64,000 bases of DNA from Pseudorasbora parva (Eukaryota; Chordata; Actinopteri; Cypriniformes; Gobionidae): the NCBI RefSeq assembly GCF_024679245.1, contig NC_090188.1, positions 34,728,951-34,792,950 of the forward strand, written 5' to 3'. Below are positions 12,814 to 25,210 of the stretch, piece after piece; position 1 is the stretch's first letter; the number at the start of each line of letters is the position of its first letter. The notes below the pieces were generated by a model. That model saw only the letters and a list, made by a program, of their open reading frames with translations. It had not been told where the DNA came from and did not search any database. Both the position numbers and the translations under genes were made by a program.

Positions 12814-13169
12814 GTAATGTGCACTTTTTTTAAATGAAGTGTTTATCATGCATTAATATTATTTTTGTATATGAAGAAATCAAAAACAGTCTGAACAGTC
12901 AATGACTGGATGCAATTTACAAGCGAGTTTAGCCATCTTCAGTCTAGCTCCCTAATAATAATGTGTGATCATTAAAAGGTAATTAGAATCCTTAGTAATC
13001 TGTTGGATTTATTATTATTTAAAATTAGCAAATTGTTTTTGTGTCAAGACAGGAGAACTTAGTGGAGCTTCCTGAGCTTCACAACACAGACAATAAAGTC
13101 CTGCTATCATCTGTGCTGTATGTCATTATTGGCTGTGGTGACACCACACATGTAGCAGACATATAGTTA

Positions 13170-13321
13170 GTGTTTGACTTGAAGTGGTGCTCCGCAGATC
13201 GATTGGTGTATGACATCAAAGTCCCAGAGTGAGTACTGAGCCAAAGGCTCCCATTCTTTCGAATCGTTCTCGCTGTCCTTTGATGTCATCGGCCTGCGCA
13301 GCAGAGCTTTAAGTCAAACAC
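13170..13321. mobile_element. 152-bp MITE-like inverted repeat
   Basis: The left arm begins GTGTTTGACTTGAAGTGGTG and the right arm ends CTTTAAGTCAAACAC. Both arms carry the inner block ATGACATCAAAG, so arms of about 55 bases pair imperfectly around a short loop. There is no coding capacity and the family is unknown. Confidence 0.65.
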
Positions 13322-13737
13322 ACCAAATATTGGCCCCAATGTGGCTTTAAGCTGGCACTGCTGGCCTCCTGTCGGCAGCGGCATGCATCCTGTCAGCCAA
13401 AGCTAGGCCACTTGTGGCAATAGATCACACAGCATGGATGACGGCAAACAACATGAGGGCCGATTGTTTGTGGGAGATGTGTGGCTCAGATAAGTTGAGT
13501 GATCATGTGGCCCAAATCAGGCTTTTTTAAATTATTATTAACAAATGTGCAGTTTAATGCAGATGACTGATTTGTTTAATTTGAAATAATTACATTTTAT
13601 TCAAAGATTTCAAAAACTACACTTTAAAATCTTAAAAGTCTTAAAATTCTATAAATTCTAAAAAACATTCTGCAATAATTTATCCATTCATTGTTATGCC
13701 GTATTTATTTTGTTTGCCTTGGGACATATAAGGAATT

Positions 13738-15657
13738 TTAGGACTCTTCTTCTTTCGGCTTTTCCCTTAAGGGGTCGCCACAGCGAATCATCTGCTTCCA
13801 TCCAGTCCTATCCTCTGTATCCTCTTCTCTCAGACCGACTACTTTCATGTCATCCTTCAATACATCCATAAACCTCCTCTTTGGTCTTCCTCTTGACCTC
13901 CTGCCTGGCAGCTCTAACATCAGCATCCTTTTACCAGTATAGTCACTCTCCCTCCTCTGAACATGTCCAAACCATCTCAACCTGGCCTCTCTAACTTTGT
14001 CTCCAAAACATCTCACATGTGCTGTCTCTCTGATGTACTCATTCCTGATCCAATCCATCCTCGTCACTCCCAAAGAGAGCCTCAAAATCTTTAGCTCTGC
14101 TAACTCTAGCTGTTCCTCCTGCAACTGTCTCCAAACCATACAACATCGCTGGTCTCACTACTGTCCTGTACACCTTTCCTTTCATTCTTGCTGGTACTCT
14201 TTTATCACACAACAGACCTGACACTTTTCTCCACCCATTCCAACCTGCCTGCACATGCCTCTTCACCTCTTTTCCACACTCCCCATTGCTCTGGACTGTG
14301 ACACTAAGTAGTTAAAATCATGCACCTTCTTTACCTCTTCTCCCTGTAACCTCACTGTTCCACTTGGTTCTCTCTCATTCACACACATGTATTCTGTCTT
14401 GCTGCAACTAACCTTCATTCTTCTTCCCTCCAGAGCAAACCTCCACCTCTCTAGACTTTCCTCCACCTGCTCCCTGCTCTCACTACAGATCACAATGTCA
14501 TCCACAAACATCATAGTCCATAGAGATTCCTGTCTGACCTCATCTGTCAGCCTGTCCATCCCCACCGCAAACAAGAAGGGGCTCAGAGCCGATCCTTGAT
14601 GCAGCCCCACCTTCGTGAAGTCCTATGTCTCACCTACGGCACACCTTACCACTGTCCTACTGCTCTCATACATATCCTGTGCCACTCTAACATACTTCTA
14701 CACTCTAACATACTTCTACTACAATACCACAGCTCCTCTCTTGGCACTCTGTCATATGCTTTCTCTAAATCTACAAAGACCCAATGCAGCTCTTTCTGAC
14801 CCTCTCTGTACTTCTCCATTAACATACTCAAAGCAAATAATGCATCTGTAGTGCTTTTTCTTGGCATGAAACCATACTGCTGCTCACAAATGTCCACTTC
14901 TCCCCTTAGCCTTGCTTCCACTACTCTTTCCCACAACTTCATTGTATGGCTCATCAGCTTAATACCTCTGTAGTTTCCACAACTGCACATCTCTCTTGTT
15001 CTTAAAAATCGGCACCAAAACACTTCTCCTCCATTCCTCATGCATCCTCTCACTCTCTAATACCTCGTTGAACAGCCTAGTTAAAAACTCAACTGCCATC
15101 TCTCCTAGACACTTCCATACCTCCACTGGTATGTCATCAGGACCAACTGCCTTTCCTCTTTTCATCCTCTTCAAAGCTCTCCTAATTTTACCCTTGCTAA
15201 TACTTTCTACTTCCTGGTCAACAACATTTGCCTCTACAACTCTTCTCTCCCTTTCATTTTCCTTATTCATCAGTTCCTCAAAGTACTCCTTCCATCTTTC
15301 CCCCACCCTTCTGTCTCCTGTCAACACATTTACATCTCTATCTTTAATCACTCTAACCTGCTGCACATCCTTTCCATCTCTATCCCTCTGCCTCGCCAAC
15401 CGATACACATTCCTCTCACCTTCTTAACTATCAAACCTTGCATGCATGCCCACATACGCTTTCTGTTTGGCCTTTGCCACCTCTATCTTAACCTCACACT
15501 GCATCACCCTATATACCTGTCTACTTTCCTCCGTCCTCTCACTGTACCACTTCTTCCTAGCTAACCTCTTCCTCTGGATACTCTCTTGAACTTCCTTATT
15601 CCACCACCAAGTCTCCTTATCTTCTTTCCTCCTTCCAAACGACACACCTGACCTCAC
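13738..15657 (-). pseudogene. RTE-type LINE reverse transcriptase, broken
   Basis: Consecutive minus-strand frames cover the protein. The linker lies at 15657-15424. RT fingers at 15408-14959 contain GKAVGPDDIPVEVWK. At 15053-14646 there are YRGIKLMSHTMKLWERV and VFVDLEKAYDRVPR. At 14610-14263 there are LHQGSALSPFLF and the catalytic FVDD box. The C-terminal region at 14266-13738 has RPAMLYGLETV, LRWFGHVQRR and GRPKRRFMDVLKDDM. At least four frameshifts separate these blocks. The catalytic box reads F-V-D-D where F-A-D-D is usual in the family. The copy cannot make a full protein as read. Confidence 0.85.
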
Positions 15658-16868
15658 CTAGTCTCCCTGATCACTTTGGCTGTAGAAGTCCAGTCATCTG
15701 GAAGCCCATCCTGACCACCTAACGCATGTCTCAACTCCTCCCTGAAAACCACACATTACTCTTCCTTTTCCAACTTCCACCAGTTTGTCTTCTGCTCTGC
15801 CTTTACTCTCTTCATCTTCCTCACCACCAGAGTCATTTTACACACCACCATCCTATGCTGTCTAACTACACTCTCTTTCTACCACTACTTTACAATCGCT
15901 AATTTGCATCAGATTACAGCATCGACATAATATATAGTCCACTTGTGTGCTCCAGCCACCACTCTTATGTGTCACCCTGTGTTCCTGCCTCTTCTGAAAG
16001 TATGTGTTCACCACAGCCATCTCCATAATTTTAGCAAAGTCGACCAACCTCTGTCCTTCTGGGTTCCTTTCCTGAAGACCAAACCTGCCCAGCACTTCCT
16101 CATCCCTACTATTCCCTTCCCCAACATGTCCATTAACATCTGACCCTATTACTACCCTCTCACCTCTGGAAACAGTCTGCATCACTTCCTCCAACTCGCT
16201 CCATAATCTGTCTTTCTCATCTTGCTTACAACTTGCTTGTGGAGCTTAGGCACTAACAACATTCAACATCATACCTTCAATATCCAGCTTCAGACTCATC
16301 AACCTATCTGACACTCTCTTTACCTCCAGAAACATTCTTCACAAACTCCTCCTTCAGGCTCACTCCAACTCAATTTTTCTTCATGTCCACACCATTATAA
16401 AACAGTTTAACCCCTGCTCCAATGCTTCTAGCCTTGCTCCCTTTCCACCTGGTCTCCTGGACGCACAGAATGTTATCTAAATCATATGCATCATATCTAC
16501 CAGTTCTCTGCCTTTAATTGTCATTGTACCAACATTCAAAGTCCTTACATTAAGTCCTAAACACCTGCCTTTCCTCTTCTCTCTCTGCCTATGGACACGC
16601 CATCCTCCTCTAACACACTTTCCTCGTCTCCTTCTTTGACTAACAGTAGCCCAATTTCCACCAGTGCCCTGTAGGTCAACGGCACTGATGGCGGTTGTTC
16701 TTAACCCGGGACCCAACCGATCTGGTATGGAAGTCATATTCGTGTTTCGCATAATGAATTTGGCAAAAAAATTACGTCGGACGCCCTTCCTGACAGAACC
16801 CTCTCTATTTATCCGGGCTTGGGACCGGCACAAAAGGTACACTGGCGTGTGACCTCCTGTGGCTAGAT
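13741..16868 (-). mobile_element. RTE-type LINE, near full length, flanked by a 14-bp target duplication
   Basis: The element is 3.1 kb and read on the minus strand. The perfect duplication TATAAGGAATTTTA lies at 13727-13740 and 16869-16882. Its 5' end carries the GGATAAATAGAGAGGGTTCT text and its 3' end reads GGCGACCCCTTAAGGGAAAA, followed by GCCGAAAGAAGAAGAG, both of which I associate with fish RTE/RTE-X-type elements. Coding order is endonuclease, linker and reverse transcriptase, as expected for a single-ORF RTE element. Length and both ends suggest an almost complete insertion, although the reading frame is broken several times. Confidence 0.88.
15862..16620 (-). pseudogene. RTE-type LINE endonuclease region, broken
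   Basis: The protein would be an apurinic-like (EEP) endonuclease that nicks target DNA for target-primed reverse transcription. The frame near 16570-16477 starts the domain (LNVRTLNVGTM). The 16194-15862 frame has IGSDVNGHVGE with the catalytic Asp-x-Asn pair, then VVNTYFQKR and STQVDYILC. Between about 16470 and 16200 the reading shifts and the segment holding the metal-binding glutamate is not in one open frame. It is therefore an inactive remnant. The clade call rests on these motifs and the lack of a separate ORF1. Confidence 0.75.
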
Positions 16869-17039
16869 TATAAGGAATTTTATCAATACGCTGTTGAAAA
16901 AAATTACCAAAAAATATGCCACAAACACCCCATAAAATTATCATAAAAATGTTATTTGTGAGCTGTAATCCAAATCTTCGGAATCCATGTGCTTTTTGTG
17001 AGAAACAGAAAATATAAAATCTTGTCTCCATCTTCAGTA

Positions 17040-17595
17040 CTGATCATTAAAAATTTTCCACCTCAAGGAACATTTCGATAAACGTGATATCAATTGCTCT
17101 CACGTGCTTTATCACAGATTGCGACATTCTGGTGGGCTTGTCGAACGTGAAGTCCAGCTCCCCTCTCTGGATTTTATATGGGCATAATGGGTGGAGCTAG
17201 AAGGTCCAACCACACCCTAACCATGCCCATAACTCCATCCCTATACCCATTTGGTCCACAGAGGTGGAGTTGGACTAGGTCAAGCTCAACCCCCAGCGAG
17301 GTGGAGCTGGGTTGCAGTGAGCACCCCATGGAACAGGGAGCAATTTCCATGCTTGTAATGTTTTTATTTTCCTCTACAGGAACATGATTTGTAGATTTTA
17401 TGGGTTCCACAAGTTGAATTGCCATGATTATGTTTAGTATTGCCAAAATTGGGCTAGAAAAGTCTCAGGGGTGGCTAAGTTTTTGGGTTTCTAGTTAAAG
17501 ACTTTATATTGTGGATATTGTCTATTTAAGTCTGTGAATTTGTATCAATATTACAATTTGTTCTTGAGATGGTTATGGGTAATTAACACGATGAC
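17040..17595. other. Unassigned sequence
   Basis: A segment rich in GGTGGAGCT/GGAGTTGGACT motifs at 17185-17320 gives it a locally repetitive look. No gene or named element recognised. Confidence 0.4.
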
Positions 17596-17723
17596 GCAAA
17601 ACGTTCTCAGGCGATACGCGGTGTGGCGAGGAGACACAGTGCTCGTTCCCTCTCAGGGAACAAGGGTTATATACATAACCCGAGACGTTCCCTATATCGA
17701 GGGAACTTCGCACTGTGTCGAAA

Positions 17724-18832
17724 CTACGAATTTGGGGAACGAGTGCCCACTAGGCCACACCAAGGGAGTTGTAAGCTGTAAAACCTTATGAACGTGTGCT
17801 GAGTAGCCCAACCGGCCACTTCACAGATGTCCTGCATTGGGACTCCGGAGAGAAGGGCCACCGAGGAGGCCATGCCCCTGGTAGAATGGGCTCTCAAGGC
17901 AATAGTGAAGGCAGATTGCGCACTTGATATGCCAAAGCTATCGCCTGCACAATCCAATTACTAATAATAGGGGTTGATGCAGGCAACCCTTTCTTGGGTG
18001 AGCCAAAACACACTAATAGCTGGTCTGATTTCCTCCACTGAGCTGACCTTTCCAGATAAATCCTTAAGGCCCGAATGGGGCAAAAAAGGAACAGTCTCCC
18101 TTCTTCCGCCGTCCCGTGGGGCGGGGCATGAAACGCCTGAAGAAACAAGGACCTGACCACACTGGACGGGATCTTAGGCACATAGCCTGGTCTAGGGTGC
18201 AGTACGGCTTTTACTCCTCCCGGGGCATACTCCAAACAGGTTGGCGTAATGGCCAAGGCTTGAAGATCCCCCACTCTCCTGTGAGAAGTGATGGCTAGGA
18301 GGAACGCCACTTTAAGCGTCAGATTCTTTAAGCATCAGTGACAGGTTCTTCTGCATCCAGTGGTTCGAAGGGGGCCTCGGCCAGACCTTCAAGAACCACA
18401 GCCAAATCCCAAATAGGAACTCTGGTACGCACTACAGGCCTCATTCTCCGTGCCCCACGGAGGAAACGTACAACCAAATGGTGCCTACCCAAATGCCCAT
18501 CACCTAATGGAGCGTGGAAAGCTCCAATAGCTGCCACATACACCTTAAGTGTGGACGGGGTAAGCCCTGCAGAGAAACGATTTTGGAGGAACTCCAACAC
18601 TGAAGCCACTGGGCAGTTAATTGGGTCCACCTCACGTTCTCTACACCAAGTGACGAAGACATTCCACTTGAGGCTGTACAATCTCCTTGTAGACGGGGCC
18701 CTAGAGCTAAGTAGGGTCTCTATAACGTCTGCTGGTAATCCCTCCTCTAGGTACCTGGCCCCTTCAGGGGCCAGACCCAGAGGTTCCATATTTCGGGCGG
18801 GGGTGAAATATCGTGCCCCCTGCCTGCGATAG
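17724..18832 (-). pseudogene. DIRS copy 1 tyrosine recombinase, frameshifted
   Basis: DIRS elements use a tyrosine recombinase instead of a DDE integrase to insert circular DNA. The N-terminal DNA-binding part is in the 18789-18328 frame (RAPSTRRLYSLKWNVFVTWC, FSAGLTPSTLKVYVAAIGAF). The catalytic part begins in the 18310-17894 frame, with the first arginine in SHRRVGDLQAL. It resumes in the 17957-17724 frame, with the H-x-x-R box as HSTRGMASS and the tyrosine in FIRFYSL. All catalytic residues can be seen, but in different frames. Of the recombinases in this window it is the best preserved. Confidence 0.8.
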
Positions 18833-20557
18833 AAGGTCCCTCCTCAAAGGGACCTGCCACGGGTGATCCACCAGCAGAGCTATTATGTCCAAGAACCATA
18901 TTCGGGTCGGCCAACGAGGAGCCACCAGAAGGACACTAACTCCTTGTTGCCGAACTCTCTTCAGGACCCCTGGGAGCAGAGCGATAGGGGGAAATGTGTA
19001 CAGACACAGCCTCGGCCATGTCTGCACCATGGCGTCCAACCCCAGCGGGGCTGGATGCGTGAGGGAGAACCACAGTGGAGAGTGGGACGTCTCTTGAGAC
19101 GCAAACAGATCCACTTCCACTGGGCCGAATCTCCTGCATATCACCTCCACCACCTCTGGGTGGAGCCGCCATTCCCCGGGCCTCAGCCCCTGTCTCGACA
19201 GTATGTCTGCCCCCTGATTCTGTATCCCCAGGATATACTTTGCCCTAACAGTTTCTCTTGCCACCAGCGAAGAATGAGATGTGCCAGTTTGCATATTGGG
19301 CTCGATCTCAACCCCCCTGGCGGTTTATATATGCCACGACTGCCATATTGTCCGGACGGACAAGAACGTGGTGTCCGCGAAGTTTCGGGAAGAAACTCCT
19401 GAGAGCTCTGTAGACCGCCATCATTTCCAGGCAATTTATATGCCAGGTCGAATGACGGTCCTCCCATGGACCCCTCACAAAGCGGCCTTCCATGACCGCG
19501 CCCCAGCCAGTGAGGGAGCCATCTGTTGAAATGGTTTTCCGGCAACATGATGCTCCCAGCACTGGCCCTTGGGACAGAAACCAAACTTTCTTCCATATAC
19601 CTAGAGCCCGAAGGCATTTGCGTGTGACTCTGATCATACAGAATGGGTTCCCTCTGGGGGAAAACCCTTTGGATTTCAACCACCACTGTAGGGCCCTCAT
19701 ATGTAGCAGGCCGAACGGAATGACGTTGGACGCTGCTGCTAGATGCCCCAACACTATCTGAAAGTGTTTTACAGTGATGCTTTGGCCCAGCTTTATTTTT
19801 GAGACTATCAATACAGATAACCAGAATGGTATTGATTCGTGCAGGGGACAGTTGTGCCCGCATCGAAACCGAATCCCATATTATTCCCAGAAAACTCGTT
19901 TTCTGGGCTGGCATCAACACGCTCTTTTTCGTGTTGAACCTCAACCCTAAGCCTTGAATATGTGCTAGAACTACATATCGATGTTGAACCAATAGTCAAC
20001 ATCTTTAACCTGAATCTCCTCAGAGACCGATTCAGATACCTTAGATCTAAAATCGGTTGAAGCCCTCCATCCTTTTTTGGAACTATAAAGTACCAGCTGT
20101 AGAACCCGGTCTCCCTCTCCCACGGCGGGACCCAATCTATGGCTCCCTTTTCAGCAAGGATTCTGCTTCTTGTTCCATTACCCGAACCCACTCTGGCACC
20201 ACTGCAGTCCATGTCACCCCATTGAATTTTGGAGGGGGGTGATCGAACTGCAATCTGTACCCTATTTCTACAGTACGCAGGAACCATGTGGATATATTCG
20301 GAAGGCATTTCCATGCGCCGAGATAATCTACTAAGGGAATCAGCCTCTTGAGGCTGGTCTCGGGTATTAATTGAATCTCGTTTTTCGCTCCCTGAAGCGG
20401 ATGCCCTGCAGAGAGCGAAATACGATTTTCGGGATTTGGACATTCGTCCTGCCCAGTCGCAGGTCTTTCTTGAGGCGACTTGAGCGTGACGTGTCCGTGG
20501 TAAAACTATGTGGCCCGAAGCGTCTGTGACAGCGGGATTACTACATCGTTTTCCCAT
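18800..20557 (-). pseudogene. DIRS copy 1 reverse transcriptase/RNase H with RT core missing
   Basis: The reverse transcriptase starts well: WERETGFYSWYFIVPKKDGG and ILDLRYLNRSLRRF, ending near 20000. The next block is GLGLRFNTKKSVLMPAQ from about 19960. Copy 2 has about 80 residues between these points, including the palm segment DLKDAYFHVSILP, VLPFGLALSP and NYIDD. They are absent here, so the catalytic aspartates are gone. RNase H follows, with TDGSLTGWGA, NCLEMMAVYRALRSF and PDNMAVVAYINRQGG, then a C-terminal region with VEVDLFASQ and LLVAPRWPTRIWF. Several frameshifts are also present. The copy could not reverse transcribe. Confidence 0.8.
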
Positions 20558-20630
20558 CGAGAGCGTCGCGCGAGGGACAACCTCAGTTGTTCTCGTGCGA
20601 GGGGGGCTGCTCTTAGAAGTCCCACCGCAG

Positions 20631-21870
20631 CTAGGACTTCATCCCAGCAGCCTTCTTAGCGAGAAGGACGTTCCTCAGATCGCCCTTCTGCACGGAAGCC
20701 TGCTGGTGAGAGCGCCGCCTCTGTTGCCAGGCTCCCGGAGGAGGGGCTCTAGAGGAGACGCTCTCTTTTTGCACCTGACGGTGCGAGGAGCTGGCTGACG
20801 GCTGAGGCTGCCCACTAGTGGCAGCCTTCCCAGATTTTGGCCGACTAGGTAGGAACTGTCGAAAGGCCGCTGACTGTTTTCTCACCTCCTGAAACCTGTC
20901 GACGACCGAATTAACGGCGTCGCCGAACAGGCCAGAAGGCGAGATCAGGGAGTCTAGGAGAAAAGTCTTATCTTTCTCCTTCATCCCCGACAGATTTAAC
21001 CATAAATGTTTCTCCACAGTCAGCATAGATGCCATGGAGCGGCCAATGGCACGGGCTGTCTCCTTGGTGACGCGGAGAGACAAGTTAGCAGCCTTTCTAA
21101 GCTTGAGAATGTTCTCCATAGAGGGACCTTCACCCTCATCAAGCTCTTTGAGGAGGTCGGCCTGGTATGCCTGCAGAATGGATAACGTGTGCAGGGAAGC
21201 ACAGCCTTGCGCGCCCCCACAATATTTGCATAGTCTAACACAGGGGGATTGGATATGCGCGCGGAGTATGGTCTGTTCCAAGACCTGCACAACTCATCGT
21301 GCAGGTCTGGAAAGAACGGCAAGCCTCGGCGAGGTGACTGAGCCCGGCGCGAGAGAAACCAATCGTCCAGCCTGCTTGATGGCTGAACTTCCTGTCTCTC
21401 TTGTGGCCAATCGATATTTAATTTGGCCACAGCTCGAGTCAGCACCTCTATAAGCTCCTCATGGGCGGGTGGATGCGGTGGTAACATATATGCGGCTCCA
21501 CCTGCCTCGATGTCGATCGTTTCCGGATCCTCGGACCCGGAGAGGATCAACATCGGATTCTCCAGCCCGGGGGAAGAAGCCGCTTCGCTGGCTTCCACAC
21601 GAGGTGGGAGAACCTCTGAACTGTCAGAGGAAGATTGAGAAAGTGCCTCAGCAGTCTCAATCTTCGCTGACAAGTCCAGCTGTGAGCCCCATGATCTGCG
21701 ATGCCGGGCTGTCTCGGCGGCTGCGGGCCCAGAACCAAGGGGCTCACGTGGTTGGCAGGCCTCATCAAAGACCGCCAAACCAAGACCTCAGGACCCTGAG
21801 CGTCAGCAGCTCGCAATGACTGCAGGCGGCTCCCTCGAGAGCCGCCTGAGCATGCTGAACGCCCAGGCAC
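20631..21870 (-). pseudogene. DIRS copy 1 gag-like ORF, frameshifted
   Basis: The N-terminal part (21778-21200) is acidic and Ser/Pro-rich, then carries VAKLNIDWPQERQE and LPFFPDLHDELCRSWNRPYS. The frame then shifts near 21200. The second part (21290-20631) has ILQAYQADLLKELDEG, ETARAIGRSMASM, EKHLWLNLSGMKEKD and ISPSGLFGDAVNSVVDRFQE, then a basic Ser/Gln-rich tail. These blocks recur in DIRS copy 2, so the assignment is by homology inside the window as well as by memory of fish DIRS proteins. It is presumed to be a structural nucleocapsid-like protein. One frameshift makes it non-functional as read. Confidence 0.75.
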
Positions 21871-21975
21871 TGTACATATAAAGAGTGCGTGTCCGTTCCC
21901 GAAATGAAGCGGGACACGGGTGCACGCATCTCTTAAACTCAGTACTTGACATTGTACTTTCTAGGTCTCTTTTTA

Positions 21976-22097
<122 letters not shown>

Positions 22098-22356
22098 GGG
22101 ACAGACAACAATAAATAGACAGACAGTGTTTCAAACAAACACACAAACACAGAGCGTTATGCTAAAGAGCAATAACTGACGCTACAATGCGCCGGGCTCC
22201 CCTTTATAGCTTCCGGGTATGCCGTCACATCTACGTCATGACGTAGGACCAATAAGGATTGGACTAGTTTCATTCATACTTCAATTGTGTTGATGCGTAG
22301 GGAGCATCCCCAAATTCGTTGTTTCGACGCAGTGCGAAGTTCCCTCGATATAGGGA

Positions 22357-22760
22357 ACTGGCACCCCGACTGAGCCTGGTTTCTCCCAAGGTTTTTTTTT
22401 CTACATCATGCCCTGGTGGAGTTTTGGTTCCTTGCCACTGTCGCTTTTGGCTTAGCTTGCTCAGTTGGGGACACTACAATTTTGTTATTGAAGTTATTCA
22501 ACTAAATATCCAAGTAAAATTAATTTATTAGATCTTAATTAATTGTATGAACTATAATATTGATATAATACTGAATCTGCAAACATTGTCGCTATATGAT
22601 AAATTAAAATAAGTTGATAACATCACCGTTTTCTCCAGAACGACTGTACAGCCGAATCAAGTTTTGTTGCAATATTGTTCTGTTTAACACTGTGAAGCTG
22701 CTTTGAAACCATCATCATTGTAAAAGCATTATATAAATAAAGTTGACTTGACTTGACTTG
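22357..22760 (+). mobile_element. LINE 3'-tail copy (L2-like), plus orientation
   Basis: It runs from TGGCACCCCGACTGAGCCTG through GGTTCCTTGCCACTGTCGCT and TTGTCGCTATATGATAAATT to AAAGTTGACTTGACTTGACT. The layout matches the 6558-7020 copy in reverse. The tail repeat is ACTTG here rather than GATT. Confidence 0.8.
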
Positions 22761-22910
22761 TCTAATTGCAGATGTGAAAGCTGGTTGAAGTGTGATGTCA
22801 GAGAAAAATTGCTATATAAACACACTGGCCAAAGGTCACAGCCCAGAAATGTCCAGAGCAAAACAATACAAGAGAAGGACAGACCTGGCAGTATCACTGT
22901 AGACACAAAC

Positions 22911-22985
22911 ACCTAGCCTGACGTGGTCATACTCAATTCTAGTCAGAATATGAGTCTGAAACTGCTCCATTGGGCTGTGATTACG
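22911..22985. repeat. Dispersed palindromic repeat, copy 1
   Basis: CTAGCCTGACGTGGTCATAC, TCTAGTCAGAATATGAGTCT and CTGCTCCATTGGGCT are shared with 56469-56536. The core is a near-palindrome (TCATACTC...GAATATGAGTCTGA). Likely the end of a DNA element. Confidence 0.6.
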
Positions 22986-23310
22986 GGGCATGTTTCAACC
23001 GAACCAGGAAAGACCTCAATTGACAATTCGTCAAAAGACACATTGTCAAATGTCAACATAGTTCAACGTGTTGCCAAGTCCGCGTTTTTTCCCCCGCGGG
23101 TTGTTTTCCCGTTTTCAACAAAAAATTATTAATTCAATTAACTTTAAAAAATAATTGAGCAAACATATATTTTAATATTGAAGTCAATTTTGAGTCAATT
23201 AAATAATGTTAATTCAGGTAACAATTTCTAGAACGAAATTGAGTGAACGTAAATCTGTGGAACTAGTTACTAAATAATAATTAGTTGAAAGCACTAGAAT
23301 TTTTTTTACA

Positions 23311-23311
<1 letters not shown>

Positions 23312-23396
<85 letters not shown>
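23312..23396. repeat. TA microsatellite
   Basis: About 84 bases of TA. Confidence 0.97.
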
Positions 23397-23399
<3 letters not shown>

Positions 23400-24785
23400 C
23401 CTTTAAACAACAGTACAATCCATTGAACAAACTGTACTTCTATCCATCAACGCCTCATTTTCATTCCTGTCTCAAAAATTAAATATGGCACTCATGTTTT
23501 ATGAAAGTAAAAAGGGTCAATATTTTCATGTTGACTGTAATACTTCAGAACACTTCTAAGACAGGACTGTGTGACTTTCTGTCACCTTTAAGTTATGTAT
23601 CATGAACAGACCAAACACTGAATGATCAACTAAAGTAAAGTCGGTCATTAGGTGTAGCTCTGCAGATGGTGAGCTCTGAGAACCTTGTGTGGAGGCCCTT
23701 TGTTCATAGAGCTGGAGTGCTGTCAGATTGGAGGGGCCGTAACCAAGGGAGATTGGTCGTAATGGGCGCCTAGCCAGGCCAGACATGAGGACAGCTTTTC
23801 CACTGGCAGGTGCTGTTTAGAGCTCACCCACGGTGGCCATTCTGAGAGTAGCTGTGCTGATTGACGCACCCCAGAAGGCACTGCTGTAATTTTACTCTAT
23901 GGGTGTGGTGGGCTCATAAAGCAGAGTGCTTTTTCAGGCAATAAGACCCCCATCGACCAGTAGTACTAGTAAATAAGGTGTATGGGAGCCTCCATTATGA
24001 TTATCTGTCAGTACAATAGACCTATTTATACCTCACATCAAATTTGTCAAATTCCACTGATAAAAACAGAAAACACAGATGGCCACGTGTTGTGATAGGG
24101 TATCCATCCATCTACTAAGAACAACTTAGTTTCTGCTTAGCAAAATAGAACACCTTTGTTTTTTTTGTAATATTACAATGTACACAGTCTGAATAATGAT
24201 CACCACCACTACACATACTCACCTAAAATGTACACTTTCTCAGCATTTGAATCGTATTCATTTTGGTGAACAGGTTTGTTCTGAATAAAAAAATTCACAT
24301 GATTCAAAATGTATTTTGTATTGTCTACTTTTTAGTGGAAAATAAAATATTACAACATTTATTGACATAATTGTAATAAACAATTTGACTGTGTTTTCAA
24401 TCAGTTATATACTGTGAATAGTTAATATCTATAGTAGTTCTATTGGTTCCATTTACGTAAAAATTTACATAAGACCCAAGCGTATTTGAAAAAAGATGTA
24501 GACATGAGAGAACAACATAAAGGGGTTTTCATATGAGGGGAAATTATACCTGTATTATATTTAGTAAACATATGGCCAAACAATTAGGAAATGCTAATTA
24601 GCTGTACAAGATGTAACATGCATATTTCCTTTGACTCATCTAGTACAACATTTCAATTGTCACGGTTGGTGACCCAGGAACCGGCTGAAGACAGATCAAA
24701 ATCAAACTTGAATCTTACATTCACAAGAACATGCAGACAGGCAACGGAAACTCAACCATAGCATAACAGTGTCTAGTCAAAGACT
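23400..24785. other. Unassigned sequence
   Basis: No domain, TIR or tail recognised. The AT content rises toward 24100-24650. Confidence 0.4.
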
Positions 24786-24790
24786 GACCC

Positions 24791-25210
24791 TCCGTCTCAA
24801 TTTGCATACTATCCATACTAAATAGTTTTCGAACATAGATTTAGTATGTACCAAATCGTAGTATGCTGAAAAGAGTACACTAAAGATAACCGGATGGTTT
24901 ACTATTTTCGTTCAGAATCCAAAGTGCGGATTGACACACACTCTAACAGCTGATTTTACCCACAACCCATTGCAAGTTGGACGAGGATTCGATTAGAACT
25001 ACAAACGTGGATTAAAAAAAAAAAAAAACTACAAACATGACAGATATGTGAGTCTGACGGTTAAGTAGAGAGGTTAAGAAGGGTTTAAGTGACCAATTAT
25101 CAGTATTTAACCTGACAATAATATATGTTTTCAGTGTTGTCCACATTATATTTCACCTGCAGCAGCATTGTGAACTTTTGTAATGACATGTTTGGCCATA
25201 AACTTATGAA
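24791..25210 (+). mobile_element. DNA-transposon-like arm, left
   Basis: Block 1 (24791-24868) contains GCATACTATCCATACTAAAT and CCAAATCGTAGTATG. Block 2 (25100-25210) contains CAGTATTTAACCTGAC, ATTATATTTCACC and CAGCAGCATTGTGAACTTTT. Both recur in inverse orientation at 31941-32128, where they are directly joined. About 230 bases separate them here. Confidence 0.7.

Noticed and set aside
14596..15427. Plus-strand frames of up to 143 codons opposite the LINE
   Set aside because: Antisense shadows of the minus-strand reverse transcriptase.
18338..19402. Plus-strand frames of 164 and 179 codons in DIRS copy 1
   Set aside because: Antisense shadows of the recombinase and RNase H regions, which carry the recognisable motifs on the minus strand.
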